This document shows, one piece after another, positions 24,917-33,419 of a stretch of DNA of 64,000 nt. Under the pieces are notes generated by a model. It was not told where the DNA came from and searched no databases. It saw only the letters and a program-made list of their open reading frames with translations. Each line of letters opens with the position of its first letter. The first letter of the stretch is position 1. The position numbers and the translations under genes are program-made. Location: the NCBI GenBank assembly GCA_001595385.3, contig LVEI03000001.1:1-64000 (forward strand), written 5' to 3'. The stretch is from Deltaproteobacteria bacterium GWC2_55_46 (GTDB taxonomy: Bacteria > Desulfobacterota > GWC2-55-46).

Positions 24917-26410
24917 TTAGTCCTTGTCAATCTGTGCCTTCTGGAGGCGTCCGCTAAAGTCCCTGTATATGACCTTCCATTTGGTGAAGGTATCAAGGGC
25001 GCCGCCCCTGCCGCCGGCGTCCTTCCTGCCAAGGCCGCTCCTTTTCGTGCCGCCGAAGGGGAGCTGTATCTCCGCGCCTATGGTCGGCGCGTTTATGTAG
25101 ACGATCCCGGCGTCAAGGTCGCGCTCGGCTATCGCCGAGTTGTTTACGTCCTGCGTATATATCGATGACGAAAGGCCGTACTGGACGCCGTTGGCTATAT
25201 CTATCGCGTGCTTAAGGTCCCTGGCCTTTATGACCGTCACCACCGGGCCGAATATCTCCTCCTGCGCTATCCTCATATTAGGGTCTGCGTCGATGAATAT
25301 GGTCGGCTCTATGAAGAAGCCCTTGGCGAATCGGCCGTCCTTCAGGGCATTGCCGCCGAGGGCGAGCTTCGCCCCTTCTTTTCTGCCTATTTCGATAAGC
25401 CCAAGGACCTTTTCCATCTGTGATCTGTTTATTACAGGGCCCATCTGCACCCCGGCGTCAAGGCCATTGCCGATTTTTAATCGTCTTGCCGCGCCGGTGA
25501 ACATCTCTATAAAACGGTCGTATACAGGCTCATGCGCTATTACCCTGCTCGCTGCCGTGCACCTCTGCCCGGATGTGCCGAAGCCGCCCCAGAGGGCGCC
25601 TTCAACGGCGAGGTCGAGCCTTGCGTCGCCCATCACGATGATCGGGTTTTTGCCGCCCATCTCGCATGATATTTCCTTTTCGATGCCGCTGCACAGGCGC
25701 GCAAGCCTCGCTCCCACTGCCGACGAGCCGGTGAAAGAGACCCCGTCTATGCCGGGGTGGGTGGCAAGGTATTCGCCTGCCTCGTCCCCTGTGCCGTGCA
25801 CGAGGTTAAGGACACCCGGCGGAAGGCCAGCTTCGGTTATGATATCGACGAGCCTTGCCGCCGCTACGGGGGTATAGCTCGACGGCTTGAAGACGGCGGT
25901 GTTGCCGGCGATGAGGCAGGGGAATATCTTCCACGCCGGAATCGCAGTCGGGAAGTTCCATGGCGTTATGAGGGCAAAGGCGCCGACAGGGACCCTTATG
26001 GACTTACAGTCCTTGGAGTTTAGCTCTGATGGGACGGTCTCGCCTGAGAGCCTTCTGCCCTCTCCGGCCATGTAGTAGGCCATGTCGATGGCCTCCTGCA
26101 CGTCCCCCATGCCTTCAGGGAGGATCTTTCCCATCTCCATTGTGACAAGGCGGCCAAGCTCTTCCTTGTGCTTGAGGAGGCCTTCCGCGGCCCTGAAAAG
26201 TATCTCGCCGCGCTTGGGCGCAGGCGTAAGCCGCCAGCCGTCGAATGCCTCTTTCGCGGCTCTGACCGCGGCGTCAATATCCGCTTTGCCGGAGGCGGGC
26301 ACAACGCCGACTATTTCGCCGGTATCTGCCGGGTTTACGCTATCGAGTGTCTTGCCGGAACGCGCCTCGATCCATCTGCCGCCTATCAGGTTACGGTACT
26401 TGACCGCCAT
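24917..26410 (-). CDS. NAD(P)-dependent aldehyde dehydrogenase
   Basis: The 497-residue protein starts at the ATG at 26410, 5 bp after GGAGGG; upstream codons in frame are not supported. It begins YRNLIGGRWIEARSGKTLDSVNP. Catalytic Cys is in FGTSGQRCTAASRV, general-base Glu in EISCEMGGKNP, the Rossmann motif is FTGSSAVGARLA, and the end GGTKRSGLGRKDAG fits ALDH. It oxidises an aldehyde to the acid. With the GabT-like aminotransferase two genes downstream, succinate or aminoadipate semialdehyde is a possible substrate. The 26411-26620 gap holds no gene. Confidence 0.92.
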   Translation of the reverse strand: MAVKYRNLIGGRWIEARSGKTLDSVNPADTGEIVGVVPASGKADIDAAVRAAKEAFDGWRLTPAPKRGEILFRAAEGLLKHKEELGRLVTMEMGKILPEGMGDVQEAIDMAYYMAGEGRRLSGETVPSELNSKDCKSIRVPVGAFALITPWNFPTAIPAWKIFPCLIAGNTAVFKPSSYTPVAAARLVDIITEAGLPPGVLNLVHGTGDEAGEYLATHPGIDGVSFTGSSAVGARLARLCSGIEKEISCEMGGKNPIIVMGDARLDLAVEGALWGGFGTSGQRCTAASRVIAHEPVYDRFIEMFTGAARRLKIGNGLDAGVQMGPVINRSQMEKVLGLIEIGRKEGAKLALGGNALKDGRFAKGFFIEPTIFIDADPNMRIAQEEIFGPVVTVIKARDLKHAIDIANGVQYGLSSSIYTQDVNNSAIAERDLDAGIVYINAPTIGAEIQLPFGGTKRSGLGRKDAGGRGGALDTFTKWKVIYRDFSGRLQKAQIDKD

Positions 26411-26620
26411 CTTTTCCCTCCAAAGAGCTGGTTTGTTGAGTATATCAGAGCGGAAATGGCCCGGCAATCGGCAAGGGCAGGGTAGGGAGCCGCCTGTGTG
26501 GAAAAACCTGTGGATAAAGGCGGTAAAAGTTGTTGAAAGGATGTTTAAAAGAGGCAAAAAATCCTTTAAAAATGCGTGATTGAGCTAAAGTTTTGAGAAA
26601 GACGCGCCGAAGAGCGACCT

Positions 26621-27037
26621 ATGAGGCGGATTGTCTTGTCAGTTCTTCTCTTGCTATTTACCTCAAGCAGCGCGAAGGCGTGCACCGAGTTCGCCGTCAT
26701 GCGTGATATGGACTCATTCGCCACAAGCTGGTCGAGCGGCAAGTTCACAATCAAGATGTGGGAGTCGCCCGGGATGGTAAGGATGGTCGGGACGCTGCGT
26801 CCCGGCACACTTGTAAAGGTGCTTGGCAGGAGCCAGGGCTACCTCAAGGTCAAGGCGGCGGATGAGGATGGCGGCTATATCGGCTGGGTGAGCCAGGCTG
26901 TGGTGGAGATGACCTTCTCAGAGCCTCAGGACGAATTCCAGGAGTGCGACGACGCCGTAATGGTCTACGCGCCGGTTAAGAAAGAGAACAGGTTGAGCTT
27001 TAACGACAATGAAGGCGAGGTGGGCGTGGTGAAGTAA
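26621..27037 (+). CDS. Secreted SH3-like domain protein
   Basis: The 138-residue protein has a signal peptide (MRRIVLSVLLLLFTSSSAKA). A bacterial SH3-like beta barrel covers about residues 40-100 (FTIKMWESPGMVRMVGTLRPG; VKVLGRSQGYLKVKAADEDGGYIGWV), followed by an acidic tail with a second Cys. Such domains bind peptidoglycan or act as periplasmic adaptors. It is a single gene, divergent from the aldehyde dehydrogenase and followed by tRNA-Gly. The function is unknown. Confidence 0.8.
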   Translation: MRRIVLSVLLLLFTSSSAKACTEFAVMRDMDSFATSWSSGKFTIKMWESPGMVRMVGTLRPGTLVKVLGRSQGYLKVKAADEDGGYIGWVSQAVVEMTFSEPQDEFQECDDAVMVYAPVKKENRLSFNDNEGEVGVVK

Positions 27038-27055
27038 AAAGCCCCCGGATTAGGC

Positions 27056-27084
27056 TTGACTACGGCAATCTTATCATGTATTTT
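27056..27084 (+). promoter_or_regulatory. Sigma-70 promoter of tRNA-Gly
   Basis: TTGACT (27056-27061), a 17-bp spacer and TATTTT (27079-27084) lie 12 bp before the tRNA start. Confidence 0.6.
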
Positions 27085-27096
27085 TATTAACTGACC

Positions 27097-27170
27097 GCGG
27101 GCGTAGTTCAATGGTAGAATGAAAGCTTCCCAAGCTTTAGACGTGGGTTCGATTCCCATCGCCCGCTCCA
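27097..27170 (+). tRNA. tRNA-Gly (anticodon TCC)
   Basis: The 74-nt gene folds as a cloverleaf: acceptor GCGGGCG/CGCCCGC, D-arm with GTTCAATGGTAGAAT, anticodon stem AAAGC/GCTTT around TTCCCAA (anticodon TCC), T-arm TGGGTTCGATTCCCA, discriminator T and an encoded CCA. A promoter lies just upstream and a terminator just downstream. Confidence 0.97.
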
Positions 27171-27179
27171 GATGACCTT

Positions 27180-27212
27180 AAAGCCAACCATGACTTCATG
27201 GTTGGCTTTTTC
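27180..27212 (+). terminator. Rho-independent terminator after tRNA-Gly
   Basis: AAAGCCAACCATGA pairs with TCATGGTTGGCTTT around a very short loop and runs into TTTTCTTTT. Confidence 0.88.
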
Positions 27213-27251
27213 TTTTCCGGAGACCGGAAAAACGCCATCACAAGTTAAGGC

Positions 27252-27281
27252 TTGACGCGGGTATGCTATAAATGGTGTAAT
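27252..27281 (+). promoter_or_regulatory. Probable sigma-70 promoter of the DEAD-box helicase
   Basis: TTGACG (27252-27257), 18 bp, then TGTAAT (27276-27281), leaving a leader of about 60 nt before the ATG at 27349. Nearby TATAAA and TATTATATT make the exact -10 uncertain. Confidence 0.5.
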
Positions 27282-27348
27282 ATTATATTGTTTTCGTAAA
27301 TATCAACCGCAATGTCAGATTGCCAAGCAGAGGAGTATGTAAGAACAG

Positions 27349-29013
27349 ATGAAATTTGAAAGTTTGGAGCTTCACCAGGACATCCTTAAGGGTATAAGCG
27401 ACGCCGGGTTTGTGGACTGCACGCCCATTCAGGAACAATCGCTTCCGGATTGTCTCGCAGGAAAAGACGTAATAGCCCAGTCTCAGACAGGCACGGGAAA
27501 GACAGCGGTCTTTCTCCTGAGCATATTCAACAGGGTCCTGGCCTCTGGCCCAAGCACCACCGGCCAGCCGAGGGCCCTTGTGATGGTCCCTACCAGAGAG
27601 CTTTGCACCCAGATAATAGACGACGCCGAGAAGCTCGGAAAGCACCTTCCCTTCAAGTCGGTAGCCGTCTACGGCGGCGTAGAGTACGGAAAACAGGTGG
27701 GCGCGCTCAAAAGCGGGGTAGACCTTGTCGTCGCGACCCCTGGCCGCATGATAGACCTCTATAAGACAAAGACCCTTTCGCTCGATTCGATCGAGATATT
27801 CGTCATCGACGAGGCCGACCGCATGTTCGACATGGGCTTCGCCCCGGACATAATGTACATAGCCGGGAAACTGCCGAGGAACAAGCCGAGGCAGACGATG
27901 CTCTTTTCGGCGACCATCGACTCAAACGTAAGAAGGCTCGCCTCCCGCTACATGAAGCCGGAGCCAGTTACCATCGAGATAGAGCCTGAGCAGATCACTG
28001 TAAACGCCATAGACCAGAAGATATTCTACGTGTCGAATGAGGAGAAGCTCCCGGTCCTGCTGACCATCCTCAAGAGGCCTGACGTCGAGCGCGCCATCAT
28101 ATTCACCAACATGAAGATAACGGCCGAAAGGATCGGGGCGAAGCTTGCCGGGAACGGCCTTTCAGCAAAGGTCTTGACCGGCGACGTAAGCCAGGAGCGC
28201 CGCCAGAAGATAATCGACGGCATGAAGCACGGCAAAATCAGTATCCTTATCGCTACGGACGTCGCCGCCCGCGGCCTCCATATAGAGGGTATTTCGCACG
28301 TCATCAACTACGACCTGCCGGATGACGCCGCCAATTACGTCCACCGCATAGGCAGGACCGCGAGGGCAGGCAAGAGCGGGGTCGCCTACAGTCTCGCCTG
28401 CGAGGACCACGTCCTGAACCTCCCTGAGATAGAAAAGTACATAGAGAAGAAGCTCGAACCGGAGTGGGTCGATGAAGCCGAGATGGTAAAGGACGTAGCC
28501 CCTGAGCCGGAAAGGCACAGGAGACCCAAGCCTTTTGAGAAGAGGGATAAAAAGCCTGACGGAAAGCCCAGGCGCGAGAAGAGCTTCTCTAAAGACAGGA
28601 AGGGGGCGCATGAACGTCCTCGCCCCGTAAGGAAGGAGCATGCGGCGCCGGCGGAAAAGCGGGACGAGCAGAAGCTCGCCCACTACGGCGCGGGACAGGA
28701 TCAGGCAAGCAGCGAAAAGCCCGCGCGCGTCGCAGGCGCTGAAGCCCCCAAGCCGGGACATCCTGGCCAGCGCAGAAGGCCGAGGCCCGGCGGAAAGCAC
28801 AGTGGCGCGCCAGGGGACAGGCCTCATGGACAAAGATCAGATAGGCCGGAGAGGCCTTTTGAACGGAAGGACGCGAGACCGGCGAGAAAGTTCACACCCG
28901 AGGCTGTAAAGACTGAGGCAAAGCCCGTTGCCGCGCCCATGGCGCACGCAGAGCATAAGGAGAAAAAGGGCGGCCTCATAAAGCGGTTCCTGAAGTTTCT
29001 TAAGAAGTCCTAA
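27349..29013 (+). CDS. DEAD-box RNA helicase with basic C-terminal tail
   Basis: This 554-residue RhlE/RhlB-type helicase has motif Q (CTPIQEQ), I (SQTGTGKT), Ia (PTRELCTQ), Ib (TPGR), II (DEAD), III (SAT), IV (IIFTNM), V (ATDVAARGLHI) and VI (HRIGRTARAG). The core ends near residue 370. The last 180 residues are a Lys/Arg/Pro-rich, low-complexity tail ending GGLIKRFLKFLKKS, likely to bind RNA or RNase E-type partners. It unwinds RNA in turnover or ribosome assembly. It is monocistronic with its own promoter and terminator. Confidence 0.94.
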   Translation: MKFESLELHQDILKGISDAGFVDCTPIQEQSLPDCLAGKDVIAQSQTGTGKTAVFLLSIFNRVLASGPSTTGQPRALVMVPTRELCTQIIDDAEKLGKHLPFKSVAVYGGVEYGKQVGALKSGVDLVVATPGRMIDLYKTKTLSLDSIEIFVIDEADRMFDMGFAPDIMYIAGKLPRNKPRQTMLFSATIDSNVRRLASRYMKPEPVTIEIEPEQITVNAIDQKIFYVSNEEKLPVLLTILKRPDVERAIIFTNMKITAERIGAKLAGNGLSAKVLTGDVSQERRQKIIDGMKHGKISILIATDVAARGLHIEGISHVINYDLPDDAANYVHRIGRTARAGKSGVAYSLACEDHVLNLPEIEKYIEKKLEPEWVDEAEMVKDVAPEPERHRRPKPFEKRDKKPDGKPRREKSFSKDRKGAHERPRPVRKEHAAPAEKRDEQKLAHYGAGQDQASSEKPARVAGAEAPKPGHPGQRRRPRPGGKHSGAPGDRPHGQRSDRPERPFERKDARPARKFTPEAVKTEAKPVAAPMAHAEHKEKKGGLIKRFLKFLKKS

Positions 29014-29051
29014 GAGACGCCGATCTCATAACTTGTACTTTTAAAAGATAA

Positions 29052-29085
29052 GGCCAGGCAGGATAACCTGCCTGGCCTTTATTTG
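29052..29085 (+). terminator. Terminator between helicase and convergent gene
   Basis: AAGGCCAGGCAG pairs with CTGCCTGGCCTT across a short loop and is followed by TATTTGTT. The A-rich upstream side lets it serve the opposite strand gene at 29106 as well. Confidence 0.8.
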
Positions 29086-29105
29086 TTCTTACGCCGGAAA
29101 GCGTA

Positions 29106-29759
29106 TCAGTTGTTCTGCTGGTAGAGCCCCTCAAAGTACTGGGGCTTTTGCTCCTCGAAGGAGAGGATAAGCTCAAAGGCTATATGGCGGGTGCTGGCGA
29201 ACTGCATGGAAAGGGCTACCGGGTCGCGAAGCCCGGCCTTCTGGTCGACCCACGCGAGGGGGCTGTTCTGTATCAGGCCGCTGAACTCGTTATTCAGGAC
29301 CGGCCTTGCGGCCGCCTTGGGGATGGTATTGGATACAGCGAAGAGTATCTCCTTCCTGCTTATGCGCACGCCCATCTCTTCGTCTATTATGACGAGCTTG
29401 GTCAACCACTGCTCGAAGCTGACCTTCCTGAACGGGATGCCGGGGTTTCTTCCGAGCCGCGGCACGTACCTGTTCTTGTCCTTGTTCGTGGGGGAATAGA
29501 GCGCGAGCCCGCTCATCGGCAGGGCGAGCTTGGGGTCGTAATCTGGCGAGTTGTCGTTGAACTGGATCTCCATGCCGAGCTTGTCGAGCAACGACCCGGT
29601 CCCGTCCACGTCTTCGACTATGGCCCTTACAGCGACAGCCATCCTCTGGCACTCGCCGTCAAAGCCCATGTCATAGGCCTGTGTAGACTTCGCAAGGAAT
29701 TGGAGGAGCGACTTTAAATACGCGTCAAGTTCTTCTGTTGTCCTGGTCTTGTTTGTCAT
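29106..29759 (-). CDS. Conserved-looking protein of unknown function, 217 aa
   Basis: The protein has no signal peptide or membrane segment. An N-terminal helical half (TTEELDAYLKSLLQFLAKST; GFDGECQRMAVAVRAIVEDV) is followed by a mixed half (VSFEQWLTKLVIIDEEMGVR; SRKEILFAVSNTIPKAAARP; SMQFASTRHIAFELILSFEE). I do not recognise the family. It is well formed, with codon use like its neighbours, and is transcribed divergently from dut across the repeat tract. Confidence 0.7.
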   Translation of the reverse strand: MTNKTRTTEELDAYLKSLLQFLAKSTQAYDMGFDGECQRMAVAVRAIVEDVDGTGSLLDKLGMEIQFNDNSPDYDPKLALPMSGLALYSPTNKDKNRYVPRLGRNPGIPFRKVSFEQWLTKLVIIDEEMGVRISRKEILFAVSNTIPKAAARPVLNNEFSGLIQNSPLAWVDQKAGLRDPVALSMQFASTRHIAFELILSFEEQKPQYFEGLYQQNN

Positions 29760-29841
29760 AGTGCCGGTATTTTATATCATCAGGGCCCTGAATACAAATA
29801 TTTTTGCGGTCATACGGCGAGTTATGTTAAAAAGCATCAAT

Positions 29842-29972
29842 CGGAGGAGATCAATCGGAGGAGATCGGCGGAGGAGATCAATCGGAGGAGATCGGCGGAG
29901 GAGATCGGCGGAGGAGATCGGCGGAGGAGATCGGCGGAGGAGATCGGCGGAGGAGATCGGCGGAGGAGATCT
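29842..29972 (+). repeat. Ten tandem Shine-Dalgarno-containing repeats before dut
   Basis: Ten perfect copies of CGGAGGAGATC start at 29842, 29856, 29869, 29883, 29896, 29909, 29922, 29935, 29948 and 29961. They are separated by GG (units of 13 bp) or AAT (units 1 and 3, 14 bp). The last copy places GGAGG about 6 bp before the ATG of dut at 29973, so it is the working ribosome site. The other nine are extra. Such perfect repeats slip easily, so copy number should vary between strains. Confidence 0.9.
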
Positions 29973-30413
29973 ATGGATAAGACGCGGCTTTTAGTGAAGG
30001 TAAGGCTCGTTACGCCTCAAGCCAGGGCGCCAGAAAAATCTCATGCCGGGGACGCGGGTTGGGACCTCTTCGCCTCTGGTGAGGCCGTAATAGCGCCCGG
30101 GGCGACAGGCATAATAAGGACCGGCATCGCCCTTGAGATACCTTCGGGCTGGTACGGACAGATAAAATCCAGGAGCGGCCTTGGCGCAAAGGGGCTTATA
30201 GTCACCGCCGGTGTCGTCGACTGCGGCTACAGGGGCGAGATATGCGTGGTCGTAATAAACGGCAACAAGGCCGGGGATGCCTTTGCTTTTAAGACCGGGG
30301 ACAAGATCGCGCAGATGGTATTCCTGCCTGTGCCTGACGTTGACGTAGAGCTTGTCCAGGACCTGAACGCCTCTTCAAGGGGCGCTAACGGCTTTGGCAG
30401 CACCGGGAGATAG
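29973..30413 (+). CDS. dut: dUTP diphosphatase
   Basis: The 146-residue trimeric dUTPase hydrolyses dUTP to dUMP and pyrophosphate. All five motifs are seen: GDAGWDLFA, KSRSGLGAKGL, TAGVVDCGYRGEICVVVIN, GDKIAQMVFLPV and the C-terminal arm RGANGFGSTGR. The ATG directly follows a tract of ten Shine-Dalgarno repeats, a very unusual leader. The gene is single and converges with the exporter operon, only 5 bp from its stop. Confidence 0.96.
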   Translation: MDKTRLLVKVRLVTPQARAPEKSHAGDAGWDLFASGEAVIAPGATGIIRTGIALEIPSGWYGQIKSRSGLGAKGLIVTAGVVDCGYRGEICVVVINGNKAGDAFAFKTGDKIAQMVFLPVPDVDVELVQDLNASSRGANGFGSTGR

Positions 30414-30418
30414 CAGTA

Positions 30419-31585
30419 TTATACCGTCCTCAAGGCATCGACTATCTTCATCTTCGATGCCCTGACCGCGGGCAGAAGGCCGCCTATAAGGCCCATGGCA
30501 AGGGCTATTGTTATAGATTCCAGCGCCGTCCCCAAGGTCAGGGTGAACGAGAAGGCCAGCTCGGCGAAGGTCTGGAAGTTGAGAGTCGATATCGTAAAGA
30601 ACTGAAGGAACGAGGCCAACAGGAGCCCTGCCGCCCCGCCGATAAGCCCTGTAAGGAGCGATTCCGCGAGGAAGGCCGCGAGTATGCTGGGCCTGCCGAA
30701 ACCTATGGCCCTTAAGGTGCCTATCTCGGAGACCCTGTTCGCTACAGCCGAGTACATGGTTATCATCGCCCCGATTATAGCCCCTGTAGAGAATATGGCC
30801 GTAAGGCCGGTGCCGAGTACCCGGAGAAAGGTGGATAATGCCTTGGACTGCTCGGCGTAAAATTCTGTTTCCCTCTTCGGCTCAAGCTTGAGCCTCGGGT
30901 CGCTTTCTATCCTTTTTGCCATCTCGTCCAATCTTCCGGGGTCAGCCATCTTAAGTACGACCGAGGTATATACAGGCCTCCTGAACGCCTGCATGAGAGA
31001 GTCGATGTCGCCCCATATCTCTGAAGAGAAGCCGGTTGCGCCGGCGTCAAAAAGGCCTACTACCTTCCAGTCCCTCATGGCGAACCTTATCGTCTCGCCG
31101 ACCCCGGCTCCCTTGAACCTTCTGGCAACGGATCTCCCGGCGGCTATCTCGTAGGTGCCGGGCCTTGGCATCCTGCCCTCTACGAGCCTTGCCTGGGGCT
31201 TAAGCGCCGCTGACATGGACGATATACCCCTCAGGACCACGTTTGAAGGCTTGTCGGTCCCCCGTTTGGGAAGCGAGATGAGGACGACTATCTCCTTTGC
31301 TGCCATCATCTTCCCCTCCGGGCCAGCGGCTATCCCATCCGTTGTCTCGATTATCGCGGCCTGCTCGCGGGTTATGCTGCTTTGCACCTCGGACGGGGCG
31401 CCTTTCCTCACAACGACCATGTTCTCAGGAGAGCCCGTCTCGACAAGGGTCCGCTCAAGGCCTTCCGCAAGCATCGTTATCGCCGCGAAGACGAAGACCA
31501 CGAGAGCCATGCCGCCAGCGGTGAGGGCGGTGGTGAGCTTTCTTGTCCAGAGCGACCGGTAGCTGTAGACGAGGGGGACCGGCAT
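30419..31585 (-). CDS. FtsX/MacB-type ABC transporter permease, second
   Basis: The 388-residue protein has one N-terminal helix (TALTAGGMALVVFVFAAITMLA), a large periplasmic MacB-PCD-like domain (about residues 45-240) and three C-terminal helices (FSTGAIIGAMITMYSAVA; EIGTLRAIGFGRPSILAAFLAES). That is the FtsX fold of type VII ABC systems. It starts one base after the stop of the first permease. With its partner it couples ATP hydrolysis in the cytoplasm to mechanical work on a periplasmic substrate. Confidence 0.9.
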   Translation of the reverse strand: MPVPLVYSYRSLWTRKLTTALTAGGMALVVFVFAAITMLAEGLERTLVETGSPENMVVVRKGAPSEVQSSITREQAAIIETTDGIAAGPEGKMMAAKEIVVLISLPKRGTDKPSNVVLRGISSMSAALKPQARLVEGRMPRPGTYEIAAGRSVARRFKGAGVGETIRFAMRDWKVVGLFDAGATGFSSEIWGDIDSLMQAFRRPVYTSVVLKMADPGRLDEMAKRIESDPRLKLEPKRETEFYAEQSKALSTFLRVLGTGLTAIFSTGAIIGAMITMYSAVANRVSEIGTLRAIGFGRPSILAAFLAESLLTGLIGGAAGLLLASFLQFFTISTLNFQTFAELAFSFTLTLGTALESITIALAMGLIGGLLPAVRASKMKIVDALRTV

Positions 31586-32746
31586 TCAGGCTATCCTCCG
31601 TAATGCCTCTGTTATCGGGACTGTTATCGCCCTGTACGCGGGCAGGATCGCCGACACTGCCGCCACCAGAAAGGCCGCCGCGGCGTCCATGTAGAAGGTC
31701 GACGGCTTGATGATGAATATAGGGAAGTACTGGCCGAGGAGCGTTTTAAAGATACCGGCTGCAGGGAAGGTGAGCATTACGCCTAAGCCCGCGCCGAGAA
31801 AGCTTATGACGAGAGATTCCCCGAAGATGAGCGCAGTTAGATAGAGCGGGCCGAAGCCCAGGGTCTTCATGGCGGCGAACTCGCCGAGCCTTTCCCGCAC
31901 CGACATCGCCATGGTGTTGGCCGTCACGGCCATGATTATGATTATGACGACGAAAGAGACGAGCTGGATCGCGGTCATTATAGCCTCTGTCATCGATACG
32001 AAGCTCATCTGAAAGGCCCTTTCTGTCTCGGTAAGCGTCTCGGCGAGCGAGTTCTTGAAAAGGGCGTCTATGCGCCCGGCTACAAGAGCCGCAAGCTCAG
32101 GGCGCGCTATCTGTATGAGATAAAAGCCGGTCTGGTCGCCCCTGTCGGGCTCCCTTTCCTTTATGGTCTCGTTAAGGTATTCCCAATGGAAGAAGAAGAG
32201 CGATTCGTCTACGGTCTCGTCCCTCCCGCGGTATATGCCCCTCAATACGAAATCCCAGTCTCCGGGGTATATGAGCCCCTTGAGAGTTATGAGGTCGCCC
32301 GTCTCCCAGCCGAACCTTTCGGCAAGCTTTCTTCCGGCTATAGAACCCTTCCTGTCCTTAAGGTAGGCTGTCCGCTCGTCTTCAGGCAGCACAAGCTCGC
32401 TTACGATATCGAGATGGCTTTCGGCCTCCATCGCGAAGTTGCCGAAAAAATTACGCTCATCTTTATATACACCTCCGAACCAGTCGCCGTGCGATACATT
32501 CACGACCCCTTCCACCTGCCTTATCTTCTCGTAATAGGATATGGGAAGCGGGAAGACAAGCGAGATGGCGTTCCTGGTGATGAGCCTGTTTGCCTGAGAG
32601 GCCTCGACTCCGGCGTACCAGGCTTCGACGACAGTCCTCAGGAGGCCGAAGGCGAGTATGGCTATCGCCATGCCGAGGACGGTGAGGGCTGTCCTGAGCC
32701 TGTGGCGCAGCGCGTTCCTGAAAAGTATCTTAGCGAGGAGCGCCAT
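31586..32746 (-). CDS. FtsX/MacB-type ABC transporter permease, first
   Basis: The 386-residue protein follows the same plan as the next gene: an N-terminal helix ([19 protein letters not shown]), a periplasmic domain of about 220 residues, and three C-terminal helices with the FtsX signature [24 protein letters not shown]. It overlaps the 3' end of the ATPase gene by 17 bp. The two permeases differ in sequence and probably form a heterodimer, more like LolCE than homodimeric MacB. Confidence 0.9.
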   Translation of the reverse strand: MALLAKILFRNALRHRLRTALTVLGMAIAILAFGLLRTVVEAWYAGVEASQANRLITRNAISLVFPLPISYYEKIRQVEGVVNVSHGDWFGGVYKDERNFFGNFAMEAESHLDIVSELVLPEDERTAYLKDRKGSIAGRKLAERFGWETGDLITLKGLIYPGDWDFVLRGIYRGRDETVDESLFFFHWEYLNETIKEREPDRGDQTGFYLIQIARPELAALVAGRIDALFKNSLAETLTETERAFQMSFVSMTEAIMTAIQLVSFVVIIIIMAVTANTMAMSVRERLGEFAAMKTLGFGPLYLTALIFGESLVISFLGAGLGVMLTFPAAGIFKTLLGQYFPIFIIKPSTFYMDAAAAFLVAAVSAILPAYRAITVPITEALRRIA

Positions 32747-33419
32747 TGAGGAGCCCTTTTTCGAGGTGTCTTACGAGGCGCGCCTTTTCAGCCGCCCTGG
32801 GGTCGTGCGTGACCATGATGATGGTCTTTCCGAACTCCTCGTTGAGCCGGCGCATTAGCTCAAGCACCTCTTCCGCGGAAGCCCTGTCGAGATCTCCTGT
32901 CGGCTCGTCGGCGACTATCATCGACGGGTCTGAGACCATCGCCCTCGCTATGGCTACCCGCTGCTGCTCGCCCCCGGAGAGCTCTCCTGGGTAATGCTCT
33001 GTCCGCTCCGAGAGCCCAACAAGGCTCAAGAGCAGCCCGGCCCTTTCCTTGCGTTCTTTTCCTGGCATCTCCTTGAGGATAAGCGGCAGCTCGACGTTTT
33101 CAAGCGCGGTCAATACGGGTATCAGGTTGTAGAACTGGAAGATGAAGCCTACGTGCTCCGCGCGCCAGGCGGTGAGCCCGGCTTCGGTAAGGGAGGTTAT
33201 ATCGACGCCGCCTATCTCGATCGTGCCGCTATCGGAGCGGTCTATGCCGGCTATGAGGTTAAGGAGGGTGCTTTTACCTGACCCTGACGGGCCCATCAGG
33301 GCGAGGAACTCGCCCTCGTTAATGTCAAGGTCGATTTCCCTCAGCACAGGCAGTATCTGGCTTCCCCGCACGTAGGACTTGTTAAGCCCCCTTATCCGCA
33401 TGAAAGGACCGGCCATCAC
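32730..33419 (-). CDS. ABC transporter ATPase (LolD/MacB-type)
   Basis: The 229-residue ATPase has Walker [11 protein letters not shown]-loop [18 protein letters not shown] (the LolD/MacB pattern), signature [14 protein letters not shown], Walker [13 protein letters not shown] and H-loop MVTHD. It overlaps the adaptor stop by four bases (ATGA) and the following permease start. It should power the heterodimeric FtsX-like permease pair. Confidence 0.94.
   Translation of the reverse strand: MMAGPFMRIRGLNKSYVRGSQILPVLREIDLDINEGEFLALMGPSGSGKSTLLNLIAGIDRSDSGTIEIGGVDITSLTEAGLTAWRAEHVGFIFQFYNLIPVLTALENVELPLILKEMPGKERKERAGLLLSLVGLSERTEHYPGELSGGEQQRVAIARAMVSDPSMIVADEPTGDLDRASAEEVLELMRRLNEEFGKTIIMVTHDPRAAEKARLVRHLEKGLLNGAPR

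Noticed and set aside
29749-29994. Open frame across the repeat tract encoding an Arg/Ser/Gly repeat peptide
   Set aside because: It is only the translation of the tandem repeats, overlaps the dut start, and has no ribosome site of its own.
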